64,000 nt of DNA, from the NCBI GenBank assembly GCA_018267915.1, contig JAFDXN010000031.1, positions 62,001 to 126,000 of the forward strand. The letters run 5' to 3'. The notes under the pieces were generated by a model. That model saw nothing but the letters and a program-made list of their open reading frames with translations. It made no database searches and was not told the DNA's origin. Below are positions 1 to 9,556 of this stretch, piece after piece (position 1 is the stretch's first letter; each line of letters starts with the position of its first letter). Position numbers and translations under genes: made by a program. The stretch comes from Bacteroidota bacterium (GTDB lineage: Bacteria > Bacteroidota > Bacteroidia > Chitinophagales > Chitinophagaceae).

Positions 1-1299
1 TTAAAGGGCGACATGAAATCACCTATTTTGTGTTTTGTGGGACCTCCCGGTATCGGTAAAACCTCTCTCGGTCGGAGCATAGCCAACGCGATAAACAGGA
101 AGTATGTGCGTCTGAGTCTTGGCGGGCTTCACGATGAAAGCGAACTGCGCGGTCACCGGAAAACATACATTGGTGCAATGCCTGGCCGTATCATACAGTC
201 TTTGCGCAAAGTTAAATCCGCCAATCCTGTTTTTATCCTTGACGAGGTGGATAAGATAGGGAAGGATTTCAGAGGCGATCCAAGTTCGGCCTTGCTCGAA
301 ATTCTGGATCCCGAACAAAACAATTCGTTTTACGATAACTATCTCGAGCTGGAATTCGACCTTTCAAAAGTGCTTTTTATAGCTACAGCCAATAGCCTTG
401 GCGACATACAACCCGCCCTGCGCGACAGGCTGGAGATCATTCAGCTCACAGGCTACTCGACAGAAGAGAAAATTGAGATAGCAAAACGGCACCTGATACC
501 CAAACAAAAGGAACTGCACGGGCTCGACAAAATTCCTTTGCGGATCACTGATAAGGTCATCAATAAGATCATACAGGAATACACCCGCGAATCGGGTGTG
601 CGCGAACTCGACCGTGTGCTGGCGTCCATCATGCGTAATGTGGCCAAACACGTAGCCATGGAAAACGAGGTCTCGCCTACTGTGACCAATGAACAGGTGG
701 AACAAGTCTTAGGCAAGCCGCGATTTACCAATGATATCTATACTAAAGGTCATCCTGCGGGAGTAACTGTAGGTCTTGCCTGGACTCAAGTAGGCGGCGA
801 TATCTTATTCATTGAAGCAGGGCTTTCCAGGGGCAATGGGCAGCTAACGCTTACCGGCAACCTGGGCAACGTGATGAAGGAAAGTGCTTCTACAGCACTG
901 TCTTACCTTAAGGGGCATGCAGAAGAGTTTGGAATAGCCCCTGAGAAGTTCGAACAGCATAACGTGCATATACATGTGCCGGAAGGTGCCGTTCCCAAAG
1001 ACGGCCCCAGCGCGGGCGTCACGATGCTCACTTCACTGGCTTCAGCCTTCACCGGCCGCAAAGTGAAGCCCTACCTGGCTATGACCGGTGAAATAACGCT
1101 TCGTGGACAGGTGTTGCCTGTAGGAGGTATTAAGGAAAAGGTGCTGGCCGCCAAGCGCGCAGGCATCAAGGATGTAATACTCTGCCAGCAAAACGAGAAG
1201 GACATCGAAGAGATCAATAAAGATTACATCAAGGGGCTGCGGTTCCATTACGTCACCGATATGGGTGAGGTGCTGGAATTTGCATTGGCCAGGAAATAA
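1..1299 (+). CDS. lon: Lon protease, C-terminal part (5' end outside window)
   Basis: ATP-dependent serine protease that degrades misfolded and regulatory proteins in the cytoplasm. The reading frame is open from base 1, so the gene begins upstream; the ATG at 13 is internal. About 430 of the usual roughly 800 residues are present: Walker A (GPPGIGKT), Walker B ([11 protein letters not shown]), the AAA+ lid, then the proteolytic domain with the catalytic Ser in [11 protein letters not shown] and the catalytic Lys in [14 protein letters not shown]. The N-terminal substrate-binding domain is not in the window. No irregularities are visible in the part seen. Confidence 0.97.
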   Translation, partial: LKGDMKSPILCFVGPPGIGKTSLGRSIANAINRKYVRLSLGGLHDESELRGHRKTYIGAMPGRIIQSLRKVKSANPVFILDEVDKIGKDFRGDPSSALLEILDPEQNNSFYDNYLELEFDLSKVLFIATANSLGDIQPALRDRLEIIQLTGYSTEEKIEIAKRHLIPKQKELHGLDKIPLRITDKVINKIIQEYTRESGVRELDRVLASIMRNVAKHVAMENEVSPTVTNEQVEQVLGKPRFTNDIYTKGHPAGVTVGLAWTQVGGDILFIEAGLSRGNGQLTLTGNLGNVMKESASTALSYLKGHAEEFGIAPEKFEQHNVHIHVPEGAVPKDGPSAGVTMLTSLASAFTGRKVKPYLAMTGEITLRGQVLPVGGIKEKVLAAKRAGIKDVILCQQNEKDIEEINKDYIKGLRFHYVTDMGEVLEFALARK

Positions 1300-1325
1300 A
1301 TAACCGCCTTCCGCGTTATTTTTTT
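1299..1325 (+). terminator. Probable intrinsic terminator of lon
   Basis: AATAAC pairs with GTTATT around a short GC-containing inner stem with one bulged base, followed directly by a run of T. It sits immediately after the lon stop codon. The stem is short, so the call is moderate. Confidence 0.5.
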
Positions 1326-1351
1326 GCTGATTTCGCTTTATCGTATATTTA
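1324..1351 (+). promoter_or_regulatory. Possible Bacteroidota promoter for the Wzz/Wzy-like pair
   Basis: TTG at 1324 and TATATTTA at 1344-1351 are separated by 17 bases and resemble the -33 TTG/-7 TAnnTTTG pattern. Transcription from here would start upstream of the ATG at 1411 and would leave the possible TTG start at 1324 untranscribed, which supports the internal ATG for the next gene. Confidence 0.35.
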
Positions 1352-1410
1352 TGCTTCTGCGGACGCGAAAGTGGCTTTTCGCTGTGTCAGAACGTAGTAA
1401 ACTCCGAACC

Positions 1411-2403
1411 ATGACCGAATACCCCATACTAAATATTTCATCTTTATTTGATAGTCTGTACCGCCGGCGAAAGCTGATCGGCTATACGACAGTCGCTGCT
1501 ATTGTCGCCGGCTTGTTGTTTTACTTTATCAAGCCGAAAAAATATGAGGCCGAGCTGATATTCATTCTGAAGAATCCTCTGTATTCCGACAGGAACTACC
1601 TCTACAATAATGAGACGAAATTTATCGACTATTTCGCCAATGATGACGATGTGGACAGACTTATTACAATGGCCCGTTCCGACAGCGTTCAAAACAAGAT
1701 TATCAACGCTTTTAGTCTCGCTCAGGCATACGACTACGATTCCGCTAGCCCCAAACAAATTTTAAAACTGCGCAAATTTTTCAATAAAAACCTGAACATA
1801 TACCGGACTGAAAGCAAAAATGTCGTGTTGACGTACACCGACAAGGACCCGGCAAGGGCGATTAAAGTGGCGTCAATGTGCCTCGACGAATCTGAACATA
1901 CCCTGCATGGCTTTTATATTGGAATGCGACGCAGCATGTATGAATCGATAGTTAGTAAAATAAAGGAAGAGGACAGTACGATACATATGCTGACAGATAC
2001 CCTGAGCAAGCTGAGAGCGCGGTATGGCATTTATGACATCATAAGTCCTGCACGGTACAATATCATGCTTAGTGCCTTTAAAGATAACGGCAAGCCCGAT
2101 TATGCTTTGGGTCTGGAGGAGATACAGAATGTGGAATCGGTCAAGGATGAATTGGTAGCCGACAGGGCAAAGCACATTACGCTCGCAAACCAGTATACCA
2201 CAGGTACATCATTAACAGATATGCCTTTCACCTATGTGGTTAATCGCTCCCGGTTGCCCTTAAAACCAAAGGAAATGAACCTGGCAATCATTTTGCTGGC
2301 TTGTGCCTTTGCCGGGCTTTTCTTCAGCGCGCTATATGTGCTGGCGCTCAATTTTTACAAAAGCATTAGTTCCCGACCGCATGTTTCCGGCGATACTAAA
2401 TAA
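1411..2403 (+). CDS. Wzz-like chain-length determinant/polysaccharide co-polymerase family membrane protein
   Basis: 330 aa from the ATG at 1411; the frame extends up to a TTG at 1324, but that N-terminus is not Wzz-like. There is one membrane segment near residues 25-45 (VAAIVAGLLFYFI), a periplasmic region of about 240 residues beginning KPKKYEAELIFILK, and a second membrane segment near the C-terminus preceded by SRLPLKPKEMNLA, which is the usual Wzz topology with the Pro-rich stretch before TM2. It overlaps the next gene by 23 bases. The family controls polysaccharide chain length; the polymer here is unknown. Central residues are divergent, so the assignment rests on topology and the terminal motifs. 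Confidence 0.7.
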   Translation: MTEYPILNISSLFDSLYRRRKLIGYTTVAAIVAGLLFYFIKPKKYEAELIFILKNPLYSDRNYLYNNETKFIDYFANDDDVDRLITMARSDSVQNKIINAFSLAQAYDYDSASPKQILKLRKFFNKNLNIYRTESKNVVLTYTDKDPARAIKVASMCLDESEHTLHGFYIGMRRSMYESIVSKIKEEDSTIHMLTDTLSKLRARYGIYDIISPARYNIMLSAFKDNGKPDYALGLEEIQNVESVKDELVADRAKHITLANQYTTGTSLTDMPFTYVVNRSRLPLKPKEMNLAIILLACAFAGLFFSALYVLALNFYKSISSRPHVSGDTK

Positions 2404-3835
2404 TGAAAAGTGGCTGTTAAAGACCTATCTCGGCCTTTTATTCCTGGGCATTGGCCTTTTTCTGTTCACGGGCTCTTATAGTTTTTTCTTAATTCCCTTT
2501 GCACTTTTATACATCGTTACAGCAGCTATTAACTGGAGAGCAGCCTGGTGGATACTCCTGTGCTGCATACCTCTTTCTGTCCAGATGTCATTGCAGGAAG
2601 GGTCTCTTGCACTGTCATTGCCCGATGAGCCAATGATGTGGCTCTTCTTTCTTTTATTCTTCGTGTTGTTTACAGCCAAACCTACCATCATTCCCGGATG
2701 GTGGCTTCGCGACCCCTTAGTCATTATAGTTGCCCTTCAGTTGCTCTGGCTCATCGTCGCGGTAATATGTTCCCGTGTGCTCTTCTTATCGCTGAAGTTC
2801 TTATTCGCAAAGTGTTGGTACCTCATTTGCTTCATGGTATTTCCTTTATGGATCTTTCGCGACAGAAAAGACTTTGTGAAAGCCTTCCTGGTGCTTTTTG
2901 TTCCTTTGGTAGTTACGATATGTATAATATTTATACGTCAGTGGGTCACCCATTTTTCTTTCCGTGAGGTCAATCGTGCTATCGGCAGTATATACTACAA
3001 TCATGTGGAGTATTCTGCCGTCGTCTCCATGTGCCTGCCGCTGGCATTCGTGGCCTGGCTCCTGTCAAAGGGGAGGCCGAAAAGGGTCCGGTATTGTTTA
3101 CTCGCTTTGAATATTTTTCTCTTGCTGGCTGTGATTTTCTCCTACGCCAGGGCTGCAATGCTGGCTGTAATTTTTGCCGCTGTTGTTGCATTGGCCATAA
3201 GGCTTAGGCTGGTGAATTTAATAATGCCCTGTCTTTACGGCATTATCGCTATGGGTATGGTCTATCTCGTCAGCAACAACAACTATATCGATCTGCGCCC
3301 CAACTATGAAAGGACCTATATGCACCGTAACTTTTCCGACCACTTGATAGCCACGTTCAAAGGGCAGGATATGTCGTCGATGGAGCGGCTTTACCGGTGG
3401 ATAGCAGCAGTGCGGATGAGTAATGATAGACCAATAGTAGGCTACGGGCCCCACGCCTTTTACTACTACTATAAGCCCTACACGGTCAATATGTTCAAGA
3501 CATATGTGAGCCGCAACGAAGAACATTCAACTACCCACAACTACTTTCTGTTTATGCTGGTGGAGCAAGGCTGGCCTGCAATGCTTCTATATGCGCTATT
3601 GGTTATGGCTGTATTTGCGCACGCCCAGCGCACTTATTTCAGCTTCCGCGACAGGTTTTATAAGTACTGTACCCTGGGAATTGCAATGGCTTTCGCTGCT
3701 TGTTTTATCAATAATTTCTTTTCCGAAATGATCGAGACCCATAAAGTAGGTTCCTTATTTTACATTTTCATAGCGTTGCTGGTGATATTGCGACAAAAAA
3801 GCAAAGAAATGACCGCGCTTGAAAAGGCAAGTTAA
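2381..3835 (+). CDS. O-antigen ligase/polymerase (Wzy-like) family membrane protein
   Basis: 484 aa from the ATG at 2381; an upstream in-frame start at 2303 would lie deep inside the Wzz-like gene. A polytopic inner-membrane protein with about ten hydrophobic segments. Family marks include FSYARAAMLA in a membrane helix, a periplasmic loop with RPIVGYGPHAFY, and HNYFLFMLVEQGWPA, which match the Wzy_C (O-antigen ligase) signature region. Role inferred: polymerising or transferring a lipid-linked glycan, in partnership with the overlapping Wzz-like gene. No glycosyltransferases flank the pair, so it acts away from a visible polysaccharide cluster. Confidence 0.8.
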   Translation: MFPAILNNEKWLLKTYLGLLFLGIGLFLFTGSYSFFLIPFALLYIVTAAINWRAAWWILLCCIPLSVQMSLQEGSLALSLPDEPMMWLFFLLFFVLFTAKPTIIPGWWLRDPLVIIVALQLLWLIVAVICSRVLFLSLKFLFAKCWYLICFMVFPLWIFRDRKDFVKAFLVLFVPLVVTICIIFIRQWVTHFSFREVNRAIGSIYYNHVEYSAVVSMCLPLAFVAWLLSKGRPKRVRYCLLALNIFLLLAVIFSYARAAMLAVIFAAVVALAIRLRLVNLIMPCLYGIIAMGMVYLVSNNNYIDLRPNYERTYMHRNFSDHLIATFKGQDMSSMERLYRWIAAVRMSNDRPIVGYGPHAFYYYYKPYTVNMFKTYVSRNEEHSTTHNYFLFMLVEQGWPAMLLYALLVMAVFAHAQRTYFSFRDRFYKYCTLGIAMAFAACFINNFFSEMIETHKVGSLFYIFIALLVILRQKSKEMTALEKAS

Positions 3836-3866
3836 ATTTTTAATTTAGCATATATTATTACTCCTC

Positions 3867-5798
3867 ATGCCTCTGCGGAAAATATTGCTATTTGTATTTG
3901 TAATGTTTGCCTTTCCTGCACTAGGGCAAAAAGCCGTTTCTACCGATACAGTCTTAAAACATATTCAACAGGCATCCGGCGATCTGGCTAAGCAATCAAG
4001 GTTATACAATTATCTCGGCCAGGTGCAAATGTACATCAACGTCTCTGAGGCGATCGGGTTCACACGAAAAGCGATCGATTGCGCTAAGGAATGCAAATGC
4101 GACCGAGAGCTCTCCAATGCCTACTTGACGCTGGGCTATTGTTACGAGGCTGCCGGCAAAATTGACGAGGCTTTCCCAGTAGTTGATTCTGCGAAAACAT
4201 TTGCGATAAAAGCCGGCAATACTAACACGCAATTTTTTGCCGACCTTTCTGCGGGCACGCTGTTTAGGCGAAAGGCCAAATACGACTCATCCCTTGCTCG
4301 TTATACTAACGCCACCACCTTCGCGGAAAAAATCAAAAACGACACGCTCATCGCTAAGGCATATCAATCGCTTGGTTCCTATTACACCACGATAAAGGAC
4401 ATTAAAAAAGCGGAAGAGTTTCACTTACAGGCTTTGAAGATCCGCGAAAAGATGGGTATACCGCGCGAGTTATATTCGAACTATGAAAACCTGGGTATCA
4501 TCAACCGCGAACTCGAGAACTACGATAAAGCATTATATTACTACTTAAAGGCATTGCATTACGCCATCCAGGAAAACGACTCATCTTCGATTGCCTTTTC
4601 GGACAATGATATAGGTGCCGCCTATAAATTTAAGAAGGACGTTGTCAATGGTGAAAAATATTTGAAGCAATCGATCGCGATTCGTGAGCGCATTGGCGAA
4701 ATGAATGAATTGGCCTATACGTATAACTACCTTGGTGAAAACTATGAATTAAAAGGCGATTTCGCCAACGCAGAGCTGAATATCAAGAAAGCACTCGCTA
4801 TCGCCCAACAAATAAAGAACAATAAGCAAACTTATGAAGCGCTCGAAAGTCTATCAGACTTTTACGCGCGAAACAAAAAATACGATTCCGCCTATGCTTA
4901 CCTCGCGCAGTTCAGGCATTTCCGGGATTCGCTCAACAAGAAAGATAATGCGGAGACTATAGCCGAATTGCAAACCAAATATGAAACAGCAAAGAAGGAA
5001 CATAAGATACAGGAACAGCAATACGAGCTCAACAAACGAAATGGTTTGATAGCCGGCATCTCGGGTGTGGTACTGCTCCTTGGCCTGTTAGGCTATTCTG
5101 GCTATAAACGTAATGAGCTGAAGCAGCGGTCAAAGCTACAGGGGGAGATATTAAAGCAGCAGGAGCTGGCATCAAAAGCTGTGATAGAGGCAGAAGAAAA
5201 TGAGCGCAAACGCATTGCAGGAGATCTGCACGATGGCGTGGGCCAGCTAATGAGCGCCGCAAAATTGAATTTGTCCTCTATTCGCACCGAAATTCCATTT
5301 CATTCAGAAGAGCAGCAAATTGCCTTCGACAAAGCGGTTGCCCTTGTCGACGAGGGTTGTAAAGAAGTGCGCAGCGTATCGCACAATATCATGCCAAATG
5401 CGTTGTTGAAATCAGGCCTGGCCACTGCGGTTCGGGATTTTCTGAACAAGATTGAAAGCCGCACTTTAAAGATCAACCTGTACACTGAGGGCCTTACAGA
5501 AAAAATAGACCAGAATGCCGAGATCGTCCTGTACCGTGTTATACAGGAGTGCGTGAACAATGTAATAAAGCACTCGGGCGCAAACCAGCTCGACATATCG
5601 CTGATAAAGGACCAGGATGGTATAAGCGCTACGATCGAAGATAATGGTAAGGGATTCAATGTGGCGGAGGCTGCCAGGAATGAAGGCCTCGGGCTGAAGA
5701 ATATAGCCACTCGTATTGAGTACCTCAAAGGCAATGTTGAATGGGATTCAGCTCCTGGTCACGGCACGGTAGTAACTATTCTCGTACCATTAAAATAG
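3867..5798 (+). CDS. TPR-containing sensor histidine kinase (NarL-type HisKA_3)
   Basis: 643 aa. Signal peptide at 1-20 (ending FPALGQ), a periplasmic region of TPR repeats at about 40-350 (for example YDKALYYYLKALHYA), a coiled stretch, one membrane helix near 391-412, then a cytoplasmic HisKA_3 dimerisation domain with phospho-acceptor His455 in RKRIAGDLHDGVGQ, and an HATPase domain (N box QECVNNVIKHS, G boxes DNGKGF and GLGLKNI). Such kinases usually phosphorylate LuxR/NarL-type regulators, but no regulator lies next to it; the one at 53047 is far away and lacks the Asp. The signal sensed is unknown. Confidence 0.9.
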   Translation: MPLRKILLFVFVMFAFPALGQKAVSTDTVLKHIQQASGDLAKQSRLYNYLGQVQMYINVSEAIGFTRKAIDCAKECKCDRELSNAYLTLGYCYEAAGKIDEAFPVVDSAKTFAIKAGNTNTQFFADLSAGTLFRRKAKYDSSLARYTNATTFAEKIKNDTLIAKAYQSLGSYYTTIKDIKKAEEFHLQALKIREKMGIPRELYSNYENLGIINRELENYDKALYYYLKALHYAIQENDSSSIAFSDNDIGAAYKFKKDVVNGEKYLKQSIAIRERIGEMNELAYTYNYLGENYELKGDFANAELNIKKALAIAQQIKNNKQTYEALESLSDFYARNKKYDSAYAYLAQFRHFRDSLNKKDNAETIAELQTKYETAKKEHKIQEQQYELNKRNGLIAGISGVVLLLGLLGYSGYKRNELKQRSKLQGEILKQQELASKAVIEAEENERKRIAGDLHDGVGQLMSAAKLNLSSIRTEIPFHSEEQQIAFDKAVALVDEGCKEVRSVSHNIMPNALLKSGLATAVRDFLNKIESRTLKINLYTEGLTEKIDQNAEIVLYRVIQECVNNVIKHSGANQLDISLIKDQDGISATIEDNGKGFNVAEAARNEGLGLKNIATRIEYLKGNVEWDSAPGHGTVVTILVPLK

Positions 5799-5803
5799 TT
5801 CTT

Positions 5804-6877
5804 GTGACACCCTCCGATCTGCTTAAATATCGTCTCCACAACCAGCACATTTCCCAAAGGCTTTTTACGGCGCCGGGGGATATCGTTACTTGGCTGGGTG
5901 CTGTGCAGGCACAGGATTATTCGGCTTCAAAGTGGGCATTAGGTCTGCGCCTGCAAAACAATACGGATAATGACATAGATAAAGCGCTTGCCGATGGAAG
6001 CATCATTCGCACACACGTGCTGCGCCCCACCTGGCACCTCGTCCCTCCCGCGGACGTAAGGTGGATGTTGCAACTTACTGCCCCACGGATAAAGCGGGTG
6101 GCCGGCTATATGCATCAGCTGCTGCAACTGGACAAAAAAATATTCACAAAAGCAACTAAAGTGCTTGTAAAAGCGCTCGAAGGAGGTGCTTGCCTGTCCC
6201 GCACCGAACTGGTAACTGCCCTCGACAAGGCAAAAATAGCAACCAACGAACTGCGCTTCGTAAACATTATGATGCAGGCTGAACTTGACGGAATCATTTG
6301 CAGTGGCCCCCGGATTGGAAAGCAATTCAGCTATGGATTGCTGGATGAGAGGGTGCCGCCTGCTAAGCCACTGGCACGCGACGAGGCTTTAGCCAAACTC
6401 GCACTTCGGTATTTCACCAGCCATGGTCCTGCTACCTTGAAAGATTTTGCATGGTGGTCAGGTTTAACGTTAGCGGATGCGAAAGATGGTATTGAGATGA
6501 TCAAAGACAAGGTCACCGCGATACGGTCACAAGATATTTCCTATTGGGCCGCCACAAGCAGCCTTCACGATAAGCCGGTGAACTCGTCCGTACACCTCCT
6601 GCCTGCCTTCGACGAATACCTGGTAAGCTATGCCGATCGAAGTGTCGCGCTTCATGCAATTCATAATAAAAAGGTAGTGACAGTAAACGGAATTTTTTTC
6701 CCGGTGATCATCGTCAATGGGAAAGTAGTGGGTACATGGAAGAAGTTGCAGAATAAGCGCGGTACAAACATTGATTTAAGCCTTTTTGAATCGCTGGCGG
6801 CAGCAAAATTAAAAGCAATAAGTGCGGCAGCTAAAAATTACGGTAAATATATGGGATTGCCGGTTGTCGTAAAATAA
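5804..6877 (+). CDS. Winged-helix DNA-binding protein of the HTH_42 (AlkZ/YcaQ-like) family
   Basis: 357 aa from a GTG at 5804, five bases after the preceding stop; an ATG at 5741 would overlap the kinase by 58 bases and add a non-conserved leader. The N-terminal LGAVQAQDYSASKWALGLR is the hallmark of the HTH_42 family. VQAQ fits the QxQ catalytic motif described for AlkZ-type DNA glycosylases, which excise alkylated or crosslinked bases; YcaQ-type members have QxD. Further family marks are LRPTWHLVPPADVRWM and HLLPAFDEYLVSYADR. Function as a glycosylase is inferred from the family. It is not tied to a visible antibiotic cluster. Confidence 0.8.
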   Translation: MTPSDLLKYRLHNQHISQRLFTAPGDIVTWLGAVQAQDYSASKWALGLRLQNNTDNDIDKALADGSIIRTHVLRPTWHLVPPADVRWMLQLTAPRIKRVAGYMHQLLQLDKKIFTKATKVLVKALEGGACLSRTELVTALDKAKIATNELRFVNIMMQAELDGIICSGPRIGKQFSYGLLDERVPPAKPLARDEALAKLALRYFTSHGPATLKDFAWWSGLTLADAKDGIEMIKDKVTAIRSQDISYWAATSSLHDKPVNSSVHLLPAFDEYLVSYADRSVALHAIHNKKVVTVNGIFFPVIIVNGKVVGTWKKLQNKRGTNIDLSLFESLAAAKLKAISAAAKNYGKYMGLPVVVK

Positions 6878-6890
6878 CTCGTCCGTCACT

Positions 6891-7787
6891 ATGACAAGGA
6901 GAATAATATTCATTTGCACATTGCACCTGTTGACATTTCAATTGTTTGCCGGGCCGGGCAAAACGTCCCTGGATATTGCGATAAGGAAAGTAATCGACTC
7001 TGCACATGCGAAGGTGGGTGTGGCCGCATTGGCACTCGACTTCCACGACCGCTTCTTTGTTAAGGGCAAAGATCATTTCCCTATGCAGAGCGTGTTCAAG
7101 TTCCCCCTGGCGCTATATACACTGCACCTGGTCGACGAGGGCAAGCTGTCGTTGTTGAAACAGGTGCACATTCCACTTAAGAAACTCGACCCGGATACCT
7201 GGAGTCCTATGCTGAAAGATTTTCCATCGGGCGATATCGATATGTCACTTTCGGAACTGCTGAGGTATGCTGTTTCGAAAAGCGATAACAATGCCTGTGA
7301 TGTCTTATTTGGTTTAACAGGTGGAACGACGAATGTAGATCATTACATTCATACCCTCGGCATTATGGATATTGCCATATCAGCTACAGAAGCTGAGATG
7401 AAAAAAGCATGGCATGTGCAGTACACCAACTGGTGCACGCCACAGGCCATGTCGCATCTGCTTCGGCTGTTTTATGAGGAAAAATTACTCAAAAAGGAAA
7501 GCAATACCTTTTTGATGGATCTGATGCTGAAAAGTGAGAATTCTTCTAACCGCATTAAGGGTTTACTGCCTGCCGGTACCATAGTGGCTCACAAAACCGG
7601 TACGTCCAATACGAATGCAGGTGGTGTAACGGCTGCCACAAACGATGCGGGCGTCATCACCTTACCTAATGGCCGGCACCTTGCACTGGTTGTCTTTGTG
7701 TCCGATTATAAGGGTGGGGTGCCAAAGGGTGAGGAAATTATTGCGCGCATATCGCGGTTGATTTGGGACTATTATGCAAATCCATAG
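6891..7787 (+). CDS. Class A beta-lactamase, subclass A2-like
   Basis: 298 aa, exported (signal peptide about 1-20). It carries all class A motifs: active-site MQSVFKFPLA (S-x-x-K), SKSDNNACD (SDN loop), TEAEMKKAW followed by QYTNWCTP, which is the omega-loop pattern of the CfxA/PER/CblA group, and VAHKTGTS (KTG box). Expected activity is hydrolysis of beta-lactams in the periplasm by acyl-enzyme chemistry. No mobile element or regulator flanks it and base composition matches the neighbours, so it looks like a resident chromosomal gene. Its stop codon abuts the convergent cheB-like gene. Substrate range cannot be read from sequence. Confidence 0.93.
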   Translation: MTRRIIFICTLHLLTFQLFAGPGKTSLDIAIRKVIDSAHAKVGVAALALDFHDRFFVKGKDHFPMQSVFKFPLALYTLHLVDEGKLSLLKQVHIPLKKLDPDTWSPMLKDFPSGDIDMSLSELLRYAVSKSDNNACDVLFGLTGGTTNVDHYIHTLGIMDIAISATEAEMKKAWHVQYTNWCTPQAMSHLLRLFYEEKLLKKESNTFLMDLMLKSENSSNRIKGLLPAGTIVAHKTGTSNTNAGGVTAATNDAGVITLPNGRHLALVVFVSDYKGGVPKGEEIIARISRLIWDYYANP

Positions 7788-8378
7788 CTACGCCTTTTCA
7801 GCATTGAGCCTGTTCAGGTAGTTTGCAATTTCTTTATTATCAAGCACGTAGTCAACTACCCTGTTGTCTATAGCATTTTGTGGCATAAAGGCCACCTCTG
7901 CTGCTTGCGGCGCCTGGGCTATCGCCACACCCTTTCTTTCTTTTACATAGCGCAGGCCATTTGTGCCGTCTGAGTTAGCTCCCGATAACAACATGCAGCA
8001 GAGCGAGGCGCCATAGATCTCCGCCGCCGACTCAAAAGCTACGTCTATACTTGGTCTGCTATAGTTTACCTTCTCCGAATCGTCTAAGGCTACTGTGCCG
8101 TCTGCTTCAAAGAGGATGTGGTAGTCTCCGGGGGCAACATATATATGCGCAGCCTGTACTTTTTCTTTGTCTTCTATTTCCTTCACTGCGATCTTCGTTT
8201 TTGTTGATAGCAGGTCGGAGAGTAGCGAGTCGCTGGAAGATTTGCGATGTAGTACGAGAATGATCGGGATCTGCATAGCACTGTCCAGGTTGGATACAAT
8301 ATCCAGCAAAGCTTCCAGGCTTCCTGCCGACCCGCCTATCAGTACCAGTTTTGATATACCTATTTCTCCTTGCGCCAT
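7788..8378 (-). CDS. cheB: CheB-type methylesterase domain protein (no receiver domain)
   Basis: 196 aa consisting only of the CheB catalytic domain. The triad is visible: Ser17 in GGSAGS, His44 in LVLHRK and Asp137 in LSGANSDGTNGL. Classical CheB has an N-terminal receiver; this stand-alone form is common in Bacteroidota phosphorelay clusters. It overlaps the cheR-like gene by 19 bases and is the last gene of a five-gene minus-strand operon. In chemotaxis the enzyme demethylates glutamates on receptors. No chemoreceptor, cheA or cheW is visible, so the target here is unknown, perhaps the neighbouring hybrid kinase. Confidence 0.92.
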   Translation of the reverse strand: MAQGEIGISKLVLIGGSAGSLEALLDIVSNLDSAMQIPIILVLHRKSSSDSLLSDLLSTKTKIAVKEIEDKEKVQAAHIYVAPGDYHILFEADGTVALDDSEKVNYSRPSIDVAFESAAEIYGASLCCMLLSGANSDGTNGLRYVKERKGVAIAQAPQAAEVAFMPQNAIDNRVVDYVLDNKEIANYLNRLNAEKA

Positions 8379-9184
8379 ATTTTCTCCTTTTCTACCTGTT
8401 TGTATTTAGGATAAATGCCTGAGAACTTCAAAGTTTCTTTCGCGCCAAGCGCCAGGTATCCCAGCTGTTCAATGCTATTGTCGAACAGTTCAAATACCCT
8501 GCTTTGCAAGTCCTTGTCGAAATAGATCAGCACGTTCCGGCATATCACCAGTTGAAACTCATTGAACGAGCTATCCGACACCAGGTTGTGCGTCGAATAG
8601 ATCATTCTTTCTCGTAGCGACTTGTTGAAGATCACATGGTCGTACTTAGCAGTATAATACTGTGAAAAATCGCCCGTGCCACCTGATGCCATATAGTTTT
8701 CCGAGTATTCTTTCATCTGCGATATCGGAAATATTCCTTTTTTTGCCTTCTCAACTACGTCGGGGTTAATGTCCGTTGCATAGAGTAGCGATTTATTAAG
8801 CAAGTTGCACTCATGCAGCAATATCGCCATCGAAAAGACCTCCTCTCCGGTCGCGCAGCCGGCATGCCATATCCTGATAAATGGTTTCGATGCTATTTCC
8901 GGCAATACCAGGTTGCGAAGCGCTTTGTAAAAGGGTGGATCCCTGAACATCTCCGTCACGTTCACGGTTATTTCTTCGATAAGATGTTTGAGGTAGTGCT
9001 TGTCGCTTTTCACTTTATAGAGCAGTTCCGCAAAACTGGGAAACCTGTCCAGTGCCATTAGCCTGGTAACGCGTCGCGTCAGCGAAGCTTTCGAATAGTT
9101 ATTAAGGTCGTAGCCATATAGGTCCCAAAGGCTGTTAAGTAAAAGTTGCAGTTGCTCTTCGGTGATATGGATCTCAGTTCGCAT
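8360..9184 (-). CDS. cheR: CheR-type protein-glutamate methyltransferase
   Basis: 274 aa with the usual CheR layout: an N-terminal helical domain (about 1-75), then a SAM-binding methyltransferase fold with the motif IWHAGCATGEEVFSMA and LVICRNVLIYFDKDLQ near the C-terminal half. It transfers methyl from SAM to glutamate side chains of sensory proteins. It overlaps the downstream cheB by 19 bases and the upstream receiver gene by 11, indicating translational coupling. Methylation partner unknown as there is no MCP nearby. Confidence 0.93.
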   Translation of the reverse strand: MRTEIHITEEQLQLLLNSLWDLYGYDLNNYSKASLTRRVTRLMALDRFPSFAELLYKVKSDKHYLKHLIEEITVNVTEMFRDPPFYKALRNLVLPEIASKPFIRIWHAGCATGEEVFSMAILLHECNLLNKSLLYATDINPDVVEKAKKGIFPISQMKEYSENYMASGGTGDFSQYYTAKYDHVIFNKSLRERMIYSTHNLVSDSSFNEFQLVICRNVLIYFDKDLQSRVFELFDNSIEQLGYLALGAKETLKFSGIYPKYKQVEKEKIWRKEK

Positions 9185-9554
9185 CAGCCATGTGGTGGTT
9201 CAGTATATCTAGTAATTTGTCGACATCAACAGGCTTCGAAATATAGTCGTCAGCACCTGCCTGCAGACACTTCTCTCTGTCGCCCACCATTGCCTGTGCC
9301 GTCACGGCTATCACAGGCACATGGTATTTACCTTTTATCTCAGGTATAGCCTCGTAGCCGTCCATTTCTGGCATCATCATATCAATGAGCACTACACCGA
9401 TGTCCCGGCTTTGCTGCAGGAACGCCAGCCCCTGTGGCGCGCTACCGGCAGCAAGGCATTCATATCCCCTTGCTTTAAGTGTTGCCCGTAACGCAAAAAT
9501 ATTCCTCGCATCATCATCTATAATAAGTACTTTCTTTGGCATAGCTGTTCGCAC
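9174..9554 (-). CDS. Single-domain response regulator (CheY-like receiver)
   Basis: 126 aa, one receiver domain and nothing else. The acidic pocket (IIDDDARN), phospho-acceptor Asp58 (VVLIDMMMPEMDG), the Thr of PVIAVTAQAM and the Lys of ISKPVDVDKL are all present. The sequence is close to the third receiver of the adjacent hybrid kinase (same MMMPxMDGYE and VTAxAMxGDREKCxQAGA pattern), suggesting duplication and a role as a phosphoryl shuttle. An internal ATG at 9542 (MPKKVLIID) is an alternative start. It lies 2 bases after the kinase gene. Confidence 0.93.
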   Translation of the reverse strand: MRTAMPKKVLIIDDDARNIFALRATLKARGYECLAAGSAPQGLAFLQQSRDIGVVLIDMMMPEMDGYEAIPEIKGKYHVPVIAVTAQAMVGDREKCLQAGADDYISKPVDVDKLLDILNHHMADAN

Positions 9555-9556
9555 AA

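Noticed and set aside
6891..7787. Recently acquired mobile resistance gene
   Set aside because: No IS, integron or transposon marks flank the beta-lactamase and its composition is like that of the neighbours.
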